NCBI GenBank assembly: GCA_035560715.1
Contig: DATMYW010000059.1
Coordinates: 1-44,120 of the forward strand
DNA from: JAAXTX01 sp035560715
Lineage (GTDB): Bacteria; Patescibacteriota; Minisyncoccia; Moranbacterales; UBA1568
Length of the DNA stretch: 44,120 nucleotides
Direction of reading: 5' to 3'
Position 1 is the stretch's first letter. The number at the start of each line of letters is the position of its first letter. Positions 32,599 to 41,284 of the stretch are shown here, piece after piece. The position numbers were made by a program, and so were the translations under genes. The notes beneath the pieces are model-generated. The model did no database searches. It had not been told where the DNA came from and was given only the letters and a program-made list of their open reading frames with translations.

Positions 32599-35064
32599 CT
32601 ACGCCAAATCGCTGCTACCGATCATAAGCTCCCCTCCTTCGCGTACCTCGCCGGATATCACCTTTCGGGCAACCACGTCCTCGATATGGTCCTCGATGTA
32701 GCGATTGAGCGAACGCGCACCGAACATTGCCTCGTAGCCGCGGTCAACGATCAGCGACGGCACGTCAGTGGCGAAGACGACGTTGATATTCTTCTGCTTC
32801 TTGATCCGCTCAGCGAGCCGCTCCAATTTGAACGAAACGACCTGGATGAGCTCGGGATCCCGAAGCGGGGAGAAGAAAATGATGCCGTCGAACCGGTTCA
32901 TGAATTCCATCCGGAAAGAGCCGTTCTTCGCGATATCCGCTATGACCTCGTTCCGGGCTTCCTCGGCCGACGTTCCATGGCCCATGAGCTCACCGATCAA
33001 CAGCGAACTCGCATTCGACGTCGCGATGATTATGCTCTTTCGGAAATTGATCTTCTTTCCAAAACCGTCAGTCGCGAAACCCTCGTCGAGCACCTGAAGG
33101 AAGAGGTCGAGCACCTTGGGATAGGCCTTCTCAATTTCGTCGAGGAGAAGCACGGAAAACGGATGTTCCTTCATGATACCGGCAAGTCGTCCCTGTTCGC
33201 CCGAGACACTCGAACCAAGGAGTCGCTCGACCGAATCAGGCGTCTGATATTCGCTCATGTCGAGACGAGTCATCCGCTCTTCATCTCCGAAATACGCCTC
33301 GGCCAGAGCTTTCGCGGTCTCAGTCTTTCCGACGCCGGTCGGACCGAGAAACAGGAACGAACCGAGCGGGCGTTTCGGGTTCCCGAATCCGGCACGTGCT
33401 CGACGAAGCGCTTCCGAGACCTGACGGACCGCCTCATCCTGACCCACGACCCGACGGTGCAAGACCTCCTCGAGACGGAGCAGACGATCTTTCTCCTCTT
33501 CGCCGAGCGCGCCGGCCGGGATACCCGTCTTCATCGAGACGAACGCGGAGACCGTCACTGGAGTGACGAACGGACCGTCGGGCTCCGATTCCCACTTCAG
33601 AAGCGTTTCCTGCATAAGATCAATCGCCTTCTCGGGATATGGCACGTCCCAGTCGTATTCGCCTGACAGCGAGACGACCGACTGCAAAGCCTTCCATGTG
33701 AAGACCGGAACGTCCCGTTCGGCGGAGACGAGCAAATTGAGAAGGATGTGGAGCGTCTGCGATGAATCGGGTTCACGCAAATAGATCGATTCGAAGAACT
33801 TGAGAACCTGCTCGTCGCGATGCGCAAGCGCATTATAACGCGCGGTCCCGATCGTTCCGATGACGCGGAATGTCGGGAGGGAGAGGAATTCCGAAAAGAT
33901 CGGCGCCAGATTCGGTAGACCCGGTTCCCCCCCGAGATAGGCGTCGATGTTCCCGATGACGAGCACCACATTACCTGCAGCCGCCGCCTCGTAAAACAGT
34001 GCGCGCACCGCGTTATCGACATCTTCTCCGCGGTTCGCCGCCTCCCCGACCGCCTCGCCGAGGTCCAGATCCAGAAACCGGAGATGGATGAATTCCGGCA
34101 GGTCGCCCTCGCGGATCTTGCGCGCCAGCGAATGCACGAAGGTCTTTTTGCCGATACCGGGATCACCGATAAGAAGCAGGCTGTTCTGCCCCTCGCGCCG
34201 CATCACGAGTGTCGTAAGCCGGTACTCATCCTCCCTCCCGAACAGATGAAGGTCGGCATACTCGGAATAATCCCCTTTCGAGAGATCAATGCAGTGGCGA
34301 TCGAGATGAACCGTGAACCCGAATTGCCACCCACGGCCGATCGGCACCGATTTTCGGAGGTTTTGCCACAGGAACGGCTGCCGACGCTTCGCGCGAAGCG
34401 ATGCCGCGAGCATCTCGTACCCGACGATTTCCTCGAACGTCTCGGGTGACAGATTCAGTTTCGATAGCGATGCGGAAAGAGCTTCATCGCTTTCCCATTC
34501 TTCCCGCCGGAAATCATCCGGACGAAGACCAAGTCGCGCGAGGACGCGGGGAAACCACGGCATCACGAAGAGCTCATGTCGGTCGTTTGGCTGCGGAGCG
34601 TCTTTCCCATGATAGAGAACGATGAGAAGAGGACCGAGGAACGAGACGCATGTGACAAGCAGACGGAAATCGGACGCGACATTCGGCTGGCTTTCCGACA
34701 GCATCCGGATCCACAGGATGAGCGTCATCGGGAGTCCGAGGAACCAACCCGGGAAACTGAGCACCATCGATACCGTCGCAAGGAAGAAGACGACCACTCC
34801 GGAGAACAGGATCAGAATGCGGACTATCGATCCCATGAACCGCGAGAACAGGTTCATGAACAGCCGGTTAAGAGTTCTCCCGAGCGAGAATCCCCTCCAA
34901 TTCTTCGGGGAGACATCCCTTTTCCAAGGTGAGATGAGCGTCCGAGTCAGTTCGAAAAAATTGAATCGCCAGACGAGAAAGCGCAGGATGCTTGTCCACG
35001 ACGAAAACAACAGTCGCGGGACCTCGAAAACGTACCAACGGATGAATGAGAACGGAAACATCAT
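32599..35064 (-). CDS. Membrane-anchored Clp/Hsp100-like AAA+ ATPase with degenerate first ATPase domain
   Basis: An 821-residue double-AAA+ protein. The usual Clp N-domain is replaced by about 155 residues with two or three membrane helices (near 80-104, 108-120 and 134-150). The first ATPase domain keeps Walker A GDPGIGKKT (300-308). However, its Walker B acidic pair is G371-N372 (LVIGNIDAYLGG), and the arginine-finger region reads LKFFESI, so it is probably unable to hydrolyse ATP. The second domain is complete: GPTGVGKT (574-581), LLLDEIEK with D642-E643, an arginine in MNRFD (724) and sensor 2 GARSLNR. No ClpP-binding loop was recognised, so an unfolding or disaggregating role at the membrane is more likely than proteolysis. 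It heads the minus-strand glycan operon. Confidence 0.92.
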   Translation of the reverse strand: MMFPFSFIRWYVFEVPRLLFSSWTSILRFLVWRFNFFELTRTLISPWKRDVSPKNWRGFSLGRTLNRLFMNLFSRFMGSIVRILILFSGVVVFFLATVSMVLSFPGWFLGLPMTLILWIRMLSESQPNVASDFRLLVTCVSFLGPLLIVLYHGKDAPQPNDRHELFVMPWFPRVLARLGLRPDDFRREEWESDEALSASLSKLNLSPETFEEIVGYEMLAASLRAKRRQPFLWQNLRKSVPIGRGWQFGFTVHLDRHCIDLSKGDYSEYADLHLFGREDEYRLTTLVMRREGQNSLLLIGDPGIGKKTFVHSLARKIREGDLPEFIHLRFLDLDLGEAVGEAANRGEDVDNAVRALFYEAAAAGNVVLVIGNIDAYLGGEPGLPNLAPIFSEFLSLPTFRVIGTIGTARYNALAHRDEQVLKFFESIYLREPDSSQTLHILLNLLVSAERDVPVFTWKALQSVVSLSGEYDWDVPYPEKAIDLMQETLLKWESEPDGPFVTPVTVSAFVSMKTGIPAGALGEEEKDRLLRLEEVLHRRVVGQDEAVRQVSEALRRARAGFGNPKRPLGSFLFLGPTGVGKTETAKALAEAYFGDEERMTRLDMSEYQTPDSVERLLGSSVSGEQGRLAGIMKEHPFSVLLLDEIEKAYPKVLDLFLQVLDEGFATDGFGKKINFRKSIIIATSNASSLLIGELMGHGTSAEEARNEVIADIAKNGSFRMEFMNRFDGIIFFSPLRDPELIQVVSFKLERLAERIKKQKNINVVFATDVPSLIVDRGYEAMFGARSLNRYIEDHIEDVVARKVISGEVREGGELMIGSSDLA

Positions 35065-35108
35065 GTTCGGCTCTTCGACGGCTCTCGCGGACGTCTCTTT
35101 GCATCTCT

Positions 35109-35137
35109 ATTGTACCGATGAAGGAAGGCTTTTGCAA
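35109..35137 (-). promoter_or_regulatory. Promoter of the Clp-like ATPase operon
   Basis: On the minus strand, TTGCAA (35132-35137), 17 bases, TACAAT (35109-35114). The leader is about 38 bases with a weak AAGAG ribosome site. Its -35 lies one base from the -35 of the divergent promoter. Confidence 0.65.
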
Positions 35138-35138
35138 A

Positions 35139-35167
35139 TTGAAAAAGGACCGCGTTTCCGATATACT
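35139..35167 (+). promoter_or_regulatory. Promoter of the plus-strand membrane-protein operon
   Basis: TTGAAA (35139-35144), 17 bases, TATACT (35162-35167). The expected start is near 35174, only three bases before the ATG at 35177, so the first mRNA is probably leaderless. Confidence 0.7.
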
Positions 35168-35176
35168 GAAAATATC

Positions 35177-36949
35177 ATGAAACACGGTACCGACTCCCCC
35201 GACACATCCGAGCGATTTCTCACGTTCGCCTCCGGATTCATCCTCTTCGCATGGTCCGCCTACGCCCTCGCGGCGGCAGGTATTTTTTCACACGGCTCGG
35301 TCGCGGTCATGGCTGTCCTTGCGATCGCCGGAATCGCAGTAACGCTGTTTCGGTTCCTTTCATCCGAATCACGCGTTGGCAAGACGATTTTCGCGCTCGT
35401 CATCCTTTACGCCGTGTTCCTGCTTTCCGGCACGACACCGACAATCTTCTCTGGCCGGGATCATGGCTCCATCGCGGAAGCGGCGATCGAACTCTCACGA
35501 AACGGGACGCTTTCGTTCTCCACCCCGTCTTCGGACACGTTCTTCGCGATTTACGGACCCGGAAAAGCGCTGAATTTCCCTGGATTCTATTACTCCGCCG
35601 ACGGAAAACTTCTCTCTCAGTTCCCTGTAAGCTATTCCGCCTGGCTTGCGGCTTTTCATTCGCTCTTCGGACTTCACGGGATTGTCGCGGGAAACGGAAT
35701 CCTTCTCACGCTCTCGCTTCTGACCCTTTTCGTACTCGTTCGGGAACTCTCCGACGAACAGGCGGCTATCGGCGCCACGATCATCGCGACCGCGTCATTC
35801 CTTCCCTCATGGTTCGCAAAATTCACCCTCACCGAAAACCTCGCGCTCTTCCTCTATCTGTTTCTCGCGCTCTCCATCATCAATTTCCTCAGGAAGCCGT
35901 CCCGATTTACTTTCCTCGCGGCAGTTTTCTCCGCTACGCTTCTTTCCGTCACGCGCATCGAGGGTCCGGTATTCCTCGCGATCACCTTCGGAATCCTTTT
36001 CGTGTCGAACTCCGGCCGGCATTTCTTCACAGCTTCGTCACCGTTGCTTCGAACCGCCCCGATCATCTGTTCGATCGCTCTCGTCTTCCTGGATATCATC
36101 ATAAATACGTCACGATACATCTCGGTCGCCAAAGCGCTCTTCCAGGGATCGACAACGCCGCTCCCGAACGACGTCCTCGATTTCACCGGCAGTCTCTCCG
36201 TACCCGTCGAGCTTTGGAATCTGTTTCTGCCGTACGGCATACTCGTCCTGTTCCTCTTCGGAATCATCGGGATCGTCATTCTTCTCATTCGAAAGGACTG
36301 GGTACGCCTCCTACCGGTACTCCTCGCCCTCCCCACGTTCCTTTACCTCGTCAATCCGAACATTTCTGCCGATCATCCGTGGATGCTGAGGCGCTTCCTT
36401 TTCTCCGTCTGGCCGGCATTGCTGATCACCGCTGTCACAGGCAGCTCGGCACTGCTTCGGAGCCGGGCTAACGCGATCGCTGCGAATCGGACGATTCTCA
36501 TGGTCTCCATCGTCATAGCCCTCACGTGCCTGCCGCCGACCTGGTCAGCATTCCGTTTCTCGGAAAACAGCCGTCTCGTCAATGCGACTGATTTATTGGC
36601 GGAATATGTCGGAAACGGCGACCTCGTCCTCATCGATCGCAACGCGACCGGCGACCCGTATGCGATTCCCGCAGGACCGCTTCGCTTCCTCAACGGGAGA
36701 AACGCGGCCTATTTCTTCAATCAGGACGACTTTGCGAGAATTCCGAAAGGAGACTACGATCACATATACCTGCTCGTCCAAACGAAGGACATCGGACGAT
36801 ATTCGGCTCTTAACCTCTCAGATCCTCCGATAGCCGGATTCCGATTCGAGAGAGATCGGATCGGGCCCTTGCCGCTCGGCGATCCTCGTTTCCCTGATAA
36901 GGAATCGAAGTCGACCGATGCCGTCCTTATAACGCTTGATACGCTATGA
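35177..36949 (+). CDS. GT-C-like multi-pass membrane protein (ArnT/PMT-type)
   Basis: A 590-residue protein with about eleven membrane helices and a soluble C-terminal part. The loop after the second or third helix carries TIFSGRDHGSIAEAAIELSR with acidic residues, where polyprenyl-phosphate-dependent GT-C glycosyltransferases keep their catalytic Asp. FAKFTLTENLALFLYLFLAL and VTRIEGPVFLAITFG resemble that superfamily too. It would use a lipid-linked sugar on the outer membrane face. The frame is open 185 codons further upstream, but that part is antisense to the Clp gene and precedes the promoter, so ATG at 35177 is used. It heads a five-gene plus-strand operon and ends in a 4-base overlap with the next gene. 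Confidence 0.75.
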   Translation: MKHGTDSPDTSERFLTFASGFILFAWSAYALAAAGIFSHGSVAVMAVLAIAGIAVTLFRFLSSESRVGKTIFALVILYAVFLLSGTTPTIFSGRDHGSIAEAAIELSRNGTLSFSTPSSDTFFAIYGPGKALNFPGFYYSADGKLLSQFPVSYSAWLAAFHSLFGLHGIVAGNGILLTLSLLTLFVLVRELSDEQAAIGATIIATASFLPSWFAKFTLTENLALFLYLFLALSIINFLRKPSRFTFLAAVFSATLLSVTRIEGPVFLAITFGILFVSNSGRHFFTASSPLLRTAPIICSIALVFLDIIINTSRYISVAKALFQGSTTPLPNDVLDFTGSLSVPVELWNLFLPYGILVLFLFGIIGIVILLIRKDWVRLLPVLLALPTFLYLVNPNISADHPWMLRRFLFSVWPALLITAVTGSSALLRSRANAIAANRTILMVSIVIALTCLPPTWSAFRFSENSRLVNATDLLAEYVGNGDLVLIDRNATGDPYAIPAGPLRFLNGRNAAYFFNQDDFARIPKGDYDHIYLLVQTKDIGRYSALNLSDPPIAGFRFERDRIGPLPLGDPRFPDKESKSTDAVLITLDTL

Positions 36950-38103
36950 TTTTTTTCCGACCCGACACCATCGTCCCTCCGCAATTCCGGACCTCGTACC
37001 GGGCGTTTCGTGTCGCATTGTTCGCGTCGTTCATCGTCACCACGGCGTTGTTCACCTACCGCACACTGTTCCCTTCACAGGATTTCACCTACTCGTTCGT
37101 CAATCCGGACACGGCGAAAAACACGCTCGAGGATCCAGCGACGACACTTCGGAAAGGCCGCATATCCGCCAATGAAACACTTCGAACCTACGCCGGAACG
37201 GTCGGGTCTTTCTCAACGGCTCGGATCCGGATCGTCCTTCGCAAGGATTCCGCCATTCCGAATACGGGCAGCTTCACCGTCTCTGTCAGGAAATCTTTCC
37301 GATCATTCTTCTATCCGGAAGGCTCTCCCCTATCGGCGATGCCGACCGACCGCGGGGTCATAGTGAACGGGAACCCTTACCTGTTCTCCGGTGACACATT
37401 GCAGCCGTTCGTCTCGGACCGCGCCGCGCTCTCATACTTCGCGAAAGACAAGCTCCTCGCCGCGAACGCCGACCTGCTCACCATAATTCCTCCGCAAGAG
37501 ACTCTGGTCGGGTTCCGCCCAGGATCCCTCCTCTCCGACACACAGGGTGTCTATGGCGTCGGCGGTGACGGAAAGGTTCATCCGATCGGTACGACCCAGA
37601 TATTCGAGGCTCTCGGATTTCACTGGAAAGACGTCGTCCCGGTGAACGAGGAGGAGCTCGGTTTCCACAAGCGTGGAAAAATAATGTTGTTCGATGCCGC
37701 TCAGCCAGACGGAACAGTCTTCCGTGACACGGTCACCGGCACGTATTCGGTCATTTCGGATGCGAGACGTCTACCCATCAGGAACACGGAATATCTCGAC
37801 TCGCTCCTCAATGTTACGACCCCGATCGATGCCTCTTCCGATTCCCTGTCGATCACCTCAGCCTGCACTCCCGTACGGACCACGTTCTCGTTCCTGCATC
37901 CGACATTCACCTGTGATATACCGCTCGAGGCACTCAAGACGTTCCCCGGAGAGAGTTTCGAGGTTTCACTCTCTTCTTCCGACGTGGACCTCCATGCGGA
38001 TTCGCTCTCGATGACCCTTATGACGAAACCCGACCGCGGAAACCTCGAGATCTTCCTTCACCAACTCCGTGACCGTTTCTCCGCCGCGTACGGACAGAAG
38101 TGA
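36946..38103 (+). CDS. Single-pass membrane protein with large outside domain, unknown function
   Basis: A 385-residue protein with one membrane helix near 22-40 (FRVALFASFIVTTALFTYRT). The remainder is probably outside, beta-rich and nearly cysteine-free apart from two cysteines near 308 and 324 that may bond. No domain family was recognised. Stretches such as GSFTVSVRKSFRSFFYP and GYGVGGDGKVHPIGTT-like segments suggest a propeller or sandwich fold, but this is a guess. The ATG overlaps the stop of the GT-C-like gene and its own stop overlaps the next GTG, so the three are translationally coupled and probably work together. Confidence 0.75.
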   Translation: MIFFRPDTIVPPQFRTSYRAFRVALFASFIVTTALFTYRTLFPSQDFTYSFVNPDTAKNTLEDPATTLRKGRISANETLRTYAGTVGSFSTARIRIVLRKDSAIPNTGSFTVSVRKSFRSFFYPEGSPLSAMPTDRGVIVNGNPYLFSGDTLQPFVSDRAALSYFAKDKLLAANADLLTIIPPQETLVGFRPGSLLSDTQGVYGVGGDGKVHPIGTTQIFEALGFHWKDVVPVNEEELGFHKRGKIMLFDAAQPDGTVFRDTVTGTYSVISDARRLPIRNTEYLDSLLNVTTPIDASSDSLSITSACTPVRTTFSFLHPTFTCDIPLEALKTFPGESFEVSLSSSDVDLHADSLSMTLMTKPDRGNLEIFLHQLRDRFSAAYGQK

Positions 38104-38585
38104 TCCCCCAACACAAACGTATGAATCTCATCACGAACTCGAAACTGAAACGGACAGGACACGCCACATGGAACGATCTGTTTGCGAAAGCGTTCGCCGA
38201 TATCCACGGTTTCGAGCCGGTCCTGCCGATCGTCTACGCGCTCCTGATCGAGGCGGCCGAGCTCGGGCTGTTCGCCTTCGCGGCACTCCTGACGCTCGAG
38301 GCTATCATCCCGGGCATCGTTTCCGTCCGTCTCAATCTCGCCATCCCGTTCATGGCGATACTCCTGCTCATCGCGCTGGCGGCCGCGCTCGGTCGGAAGA
38401 TCGGCGTTTCCTTCCCCTTCCTGCCCGACAAGAAGAGTCCGCTCACCCGGATCGGCATCTCTTGGCTCGCATTCCTTCTCACGCTTTCCTCCATTCACTT
38501 CCCATTCTGGGCGGTTCCGATCATCGTCGGCGGACTTTTCCTCTCCGCACATTTCTTCTGGCGTCTCCTCTTCCGCGGGGAATAA
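38100..38585 (+). CDS. Small multi-pass membrane protein, unknown function
   Basis: A 161-residue hydrophobic protein with about four membrane helices. It begins at GTG (38100), overlapping the previous stop. An ATG at 38121 is the alternative, but it has no ribosome site. The N-terminal 35 residues are polar. No known family was recognised. Its position between the outside-facing protein and an EamA transporter suggests it is part of the same envelope assembly. The frame is well defined, and nothing points to truncation. Confidence 0.7.
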   Translation: MIPQHKRMNLITNSKLKRTGHATWNDLFAKAFADIHGFEPVLPIVYALLIEAAELGLFAFAALLTLEAIIPGIVSVRLNLAIPFMAILLLIALAAALGRKIGVSFPFLPDKKSPLTRIGISWLAFLLTLSSIHFPFWAVPIIVGGLFLSAHFFWRLLFRGE

Positions 38586-38602
38586 GACGACCACGTCATC
38601 TT

Positions 38603-39451
38603 ATGAACGTGATCATCGGTTACCTCTTTTACTTCGTCGCCGCGAGCGCGTCTCCATTGCAGCGCCGATGGCTCGCGAAGAAAAAGAACAAGGACGACAA
38701 GGGGCAGGTCCGTTTCGCGTTCCAGGTCATGACGGTCGTCGCCGTGCTCGGCCTTCTGATACCGCTATTCCAGCCGACGAGCTTCGTGGGATCGCCGTTC
38801 ACGCTGTCTGCGCTCTCGGCATGCGCCGGGGTCTTCGGCGCCATTTTTTTCATGTCTTCCTTTGTGGCGCAGAAGCATGTCGATGCGGGCGTCTCGACCC
38901 TGGTCAGTAACCTCTATACGCCAGTGACGATCATACTCGCATCCCTCTTGCTGAACGAGGGACTGACTCCGATGCGGATAGGCGGCACGACACTCCTGCT
39001 CGGCGGCGTGATCATAGTGTCGAAAAAGCATCGGATCGGGCGGTTCACATTCGACCGGTACTTCATGCTTATGGTCCTTTCCGGCATCACGCTCGGCATC
39101 TGTCTCACCGCGGAGCGGGCGCTCCAGAAAATGACCGGGTTTTCCGCTGGCACCCTGCTTTCCTGGTGGTCGCAGTGCGTCTTCCTCGGAATCGCATCCG
39201 TCTTCGTACGCGAAAAAAGCCCATACTCGATTCGGGACATCTCCGTCACCGGGTCGCTCCGTTTCCTCCAATCCCTCTCCTGGGTCATCCTGATATTCGC
39301 GGTCGGGAACCTCAGCCTCGTGTCGAGCGTCACGACGTTCAAAGTGGTCATCATCTTCGCGTACGCCGCCCTTTTCATGGACGAAAGGGAGGATCTTCCG
39401 AGAAAGGTCATCGGCAGTCTCGTGTCGGTCGCGGGTCTCCTGATGATGTGA
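38603..39451 (+). CDS. EamA/DMT-family transporter
   Basis: A 282-residue ten-helix transporter with the two EamA repeats. The first half ends VSNLYTPVTIILASLLLNEG, the classical segment in which the next helix packs after a Glu. The second ends VTTFKVVIIFAYAALFMDE. The longer open frame from 38069 overlaps the two preceding genes and is not real, so ATG at 38603 is used. It is the last gene of the plus-strand operon and is followed by a strong terminator. It is only distantly similar to the EamA protein at 10683-11678. The substrate is unknown; a lipid-linked sugar or its precursor would fit the operon. Confidence 0.88.
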   Translation: MNVIIGYLFYFVAASASPLQRRWLAKKKNKDDKGQVRFAFQVMTVVAVLGLLIPLFQPTSFVGSPFTLSALSACAGVFGAIFFMSSFVAQKHVDAGVSTLVSNLYTPVTIILASLLLNEGLTPMRIGGTTLLLGGVIIVSKKHRIGRFTFDRYFMLMVLSGITLGICLTAERALQKMTGFSAGTLLSWWSQCVFLGIASVFVREKSPYSIRDISVTGSLRFLQSLSWVILIFAVGNLSLVSSVTTFKVVIIFAYAALFMDEREDLPRKVIGSLVSVAGLLMM

Positions 39452-39470
39452 CGTTATTCACGAAATAATT

Positions 39471-39504
39471 AAAGCAGGGCGGGGTTTCCCGTCCTGCTTT
39501 TTTC
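39471..39504 (+). terminator. Terminator of the plus-strand operon
   Basis: A 13-base stem with one wobble pair (AAAGCAGG...CCTGCTTT, 39471-39500), a GTTT loop, and a run of T residues. It lies 20 bases after the transporter stop and also faces the convergent gene ending at 39527. Confidence 0.9.
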
Positions 39505-39526
39505 CGTCCATTCATACTTCCCGAAA

Positions 39527-39970
39527 TCAGCCGACCATCCATTCCTGCTCTTTCATGATGGTATCGGAAAGCGCAGACAGTCGGTCAAACACATCGTCAT
39601 GCGAACCTACGAACCCGAAAACCGCTTTGCACGGTTCCTTGATGTACTCGGGGCAGAATACCGGCTGCTGTCGTATCTCCGCGCTATCAACACACAATCT
39701 GAAGTGCGCCCAGAGGGATCTTCCGTCCTGTTGTCCGATCCGGTCGAGATAGACGTTCACCCGCAATACGTCGAAGTCGGCCGACTCCCGCTCCTCATCC
39801 TCGAAAAATCCGCGTTTTGCGAGTCCCTCCGCATCCCGGAGGTACTCCGCCGGACAAAATCCGACATGAAAAATCGGGAGTTCGGACAGTTTCCGCATCA
39901 GCTCGTGGACGCCTTCCGATACGACGCTGGAAATAGGTGCGACCGTTATGGAACCAGTACGTTCTTCCAT
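39527..39970 (-). CDS. Hypothetical soluble protein
   Basis: A 147-residue protein from the ATG at 39970 (MEERTGSITVAPISSVVSEG). The frame stays open to 40087, but the upstream codons look unlike protein and overlap A/T-rich promoter-like sequence. A TATAAA lies about 10 bases before the ATG, with a weak TTGTTT 18 bases further up. The mRNA may be leaderless or nearly so. The protein is acidic with several cysteines (FHVGFCPAEYLRDAEG; RLCVDSAE; FCPEYIKEPCK). I see no signal peptide or membrane helix and do not recognise a family. It converges on the plus-strand operon. Confidence 0.65.
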   Translation of the reverse strand: MEERTGSITVAPISSVVSEGVHELMRKLSELPIFHVGFCPAEYLRDAEGLAKRGFFEDEERESADFDVLRVNVYLDRIGQQDGRSLWAHFRLCVDSAEIRQQPVFCPEYIKEPCKAVFGFVGSHDDVFDRLSALSDTIMKEQEWMVG

Positions 39971-40164
39971 TTGCGATATTTTTATATTGTTAACGACAGA
40001 CTGAAAACAATATGTCCTTTGTATGAAAATTCCGGACATTTGTAAAGTACGACACAAGCGATCGGGCACCGCGAGAACGAAGGACATCCGGTCGAATACC
40101 CGCGGACGGAAAAGACCTCGGTAGCGAAGTCGTCTGTCGATACGAAAACGTGGGGGCTACAATA

Positions 40165-41280
40165 TCACTTTCTGATGAACGAAAGCGTCTCTTCGGCACA
40201 TCGGTCCCAGGAGAACCGTTTCACGCGCTCGAGCCCCTTTTCGCGGAGCCGTTCGCGGAGTGACGCGTCGTCCCAGAGCGTCGAAAGCTTCTCGGCGATA
40301 TCGGTCTCGGACAGCGGGTCGGCATAGAGCGCCGCGTCACCGCCGACCTCCGGCAGGCTCGACGCGTTCCCGAGCAAGGTCGGCGTGCCCGCCGCCATCG
40401 CTTCGAGCGCCGGCAACCCGAACCCCTCATAGAGCGACGGAAACGCGAAGCATCGCGCGTTCCGGTACCAGATGGGAAGCTCATGAAAGGGAACCTTCCC
40501 GGTCCTGACGATATCGTCGGAAAACGGGCTTCGTTTCATGCGCTCGACAATCGATTCGGAAAGCCATGCCTTCTCGCCGACGATGACGAGCTTCATATCG
40601 GGATGGCGCAGCTTCGCCGTCTCGAACGCGGCGACGAGCCGAATCAGGTTCTTGCGTGGCTGGATCGCACCGACGTAAAGTATATACGATCCGGATACAA
40701 GGCCGTAGTGCGCGAGAAGGGCGTCCCGTTCGTCCTCGTCGGGTTCGATTTCGAAAAACGCCGCGTTCACGCCGTGATGGATGACGCGGATTTTCGACTC
40801 CGAAAGATCGGGGAAGAAACGAATAAGGTCATTTTTCGTCGCTTCAGACACGGCGATGATACGCGATGCCTTACGCACCGTCACGCCGAGGAGCAGGTTG
40901 AGTTTCGCTCGATCGGCGGCAGGAAAGGTTTTCGGGAAATGCCGGAACGCGAGATCGTGTACCGTGGCGATTATTTCCGTTTCTTCCGGAGTCGCGACCG
41001 GGACCGCCTGAAGAGGAATGAACACCCTGTCCGGGCGGATATCGAACAAGGCCTTCGCGAACGCGGTCTGCATCCACATGCGGTCACCAGGCAGGACGCG
41101 GAAATCGTAATTCGGAAATGAAGGCGGCGTGAGCTCCGGATTGAAAGAATCACGATGACAGACAAGAAAGCGGTCTGATTCCGATATGGTTCCGAATCGC
41201 TTCAGAAGCTCCAAAAGATACACCCGGGTCCCATCAACCCGCGTCGCGTCCAAATCGGCCGCCTGAATGGCGATCTTCAT
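40165..41280 (-). CDS. GT4-family glycosyltransferase
   Basis: A 371-residue GT-B transferase of the WbaZ/MtfB-like group. Landmarks are IIATVHDLAFRHFPKTFPA, SRIIAVSEATKNDLIRFFP, IRVIHHGVNAAFF, YVGAIQPRKNLIRLVAAFE and the E-x7-E motif in SLYEGFGLPALEAMAAGTP. It is a distant paralogue of the transferase at 13077-14258. It begins 4 bases after the UMP kinase stop, so the two are coupled. The kinase supplies UDP for UTP and UDP-sugar pools, but the pairing may be accidental. Donor and acceptor are not known. Confidence 0.93.
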   Translation of the reverse strand: MKIAIQAADLDATRVDGTRVYLLELLKRFGTISESDRFLVCHRDSFNPELTPPSFPNYDFRVLPGDRMWMQTAFAKALFDIRPDRVFIPLQAVPVATPEETEIIATVHDLAFRHFPKTFPAADRAKLNLLLGVTVRKASRIIAVSEATKNDLIRFFPDLSESKIRVIHHGVNAAFFEIEPDEDERDALLAHYGLVSGSYILYVGAIQPRKNLIRLVAAFETAKLRHPDMKLVIVGEKAWLSESIVERMKRSPFSDDIVRTGKVPFHELPIWYRNARCFAFPSLYEGFGLPALEAMAAGTPTLLGNASSLPEVGGDAALYADPLSETDIAEKLSTLWDDASLRERLREKGLERVKRFSWDRCAEETLSFIRK

Positions 41281-41284
41281 ACGA

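Noticed and set aside
34622..35176. 185-codon upstream extension of the GT-C-like gene
   Set aside because: It is antisense to the Clp-like gene, reads as non-protein sequence, and lies upstream of the promoter at 35139-35167.
38069..38602. Upstream extension of the second EamA transporter
   Set aside because: It overlaps two other genes out of frame. The ATG at 38603 gives a complete first helix.
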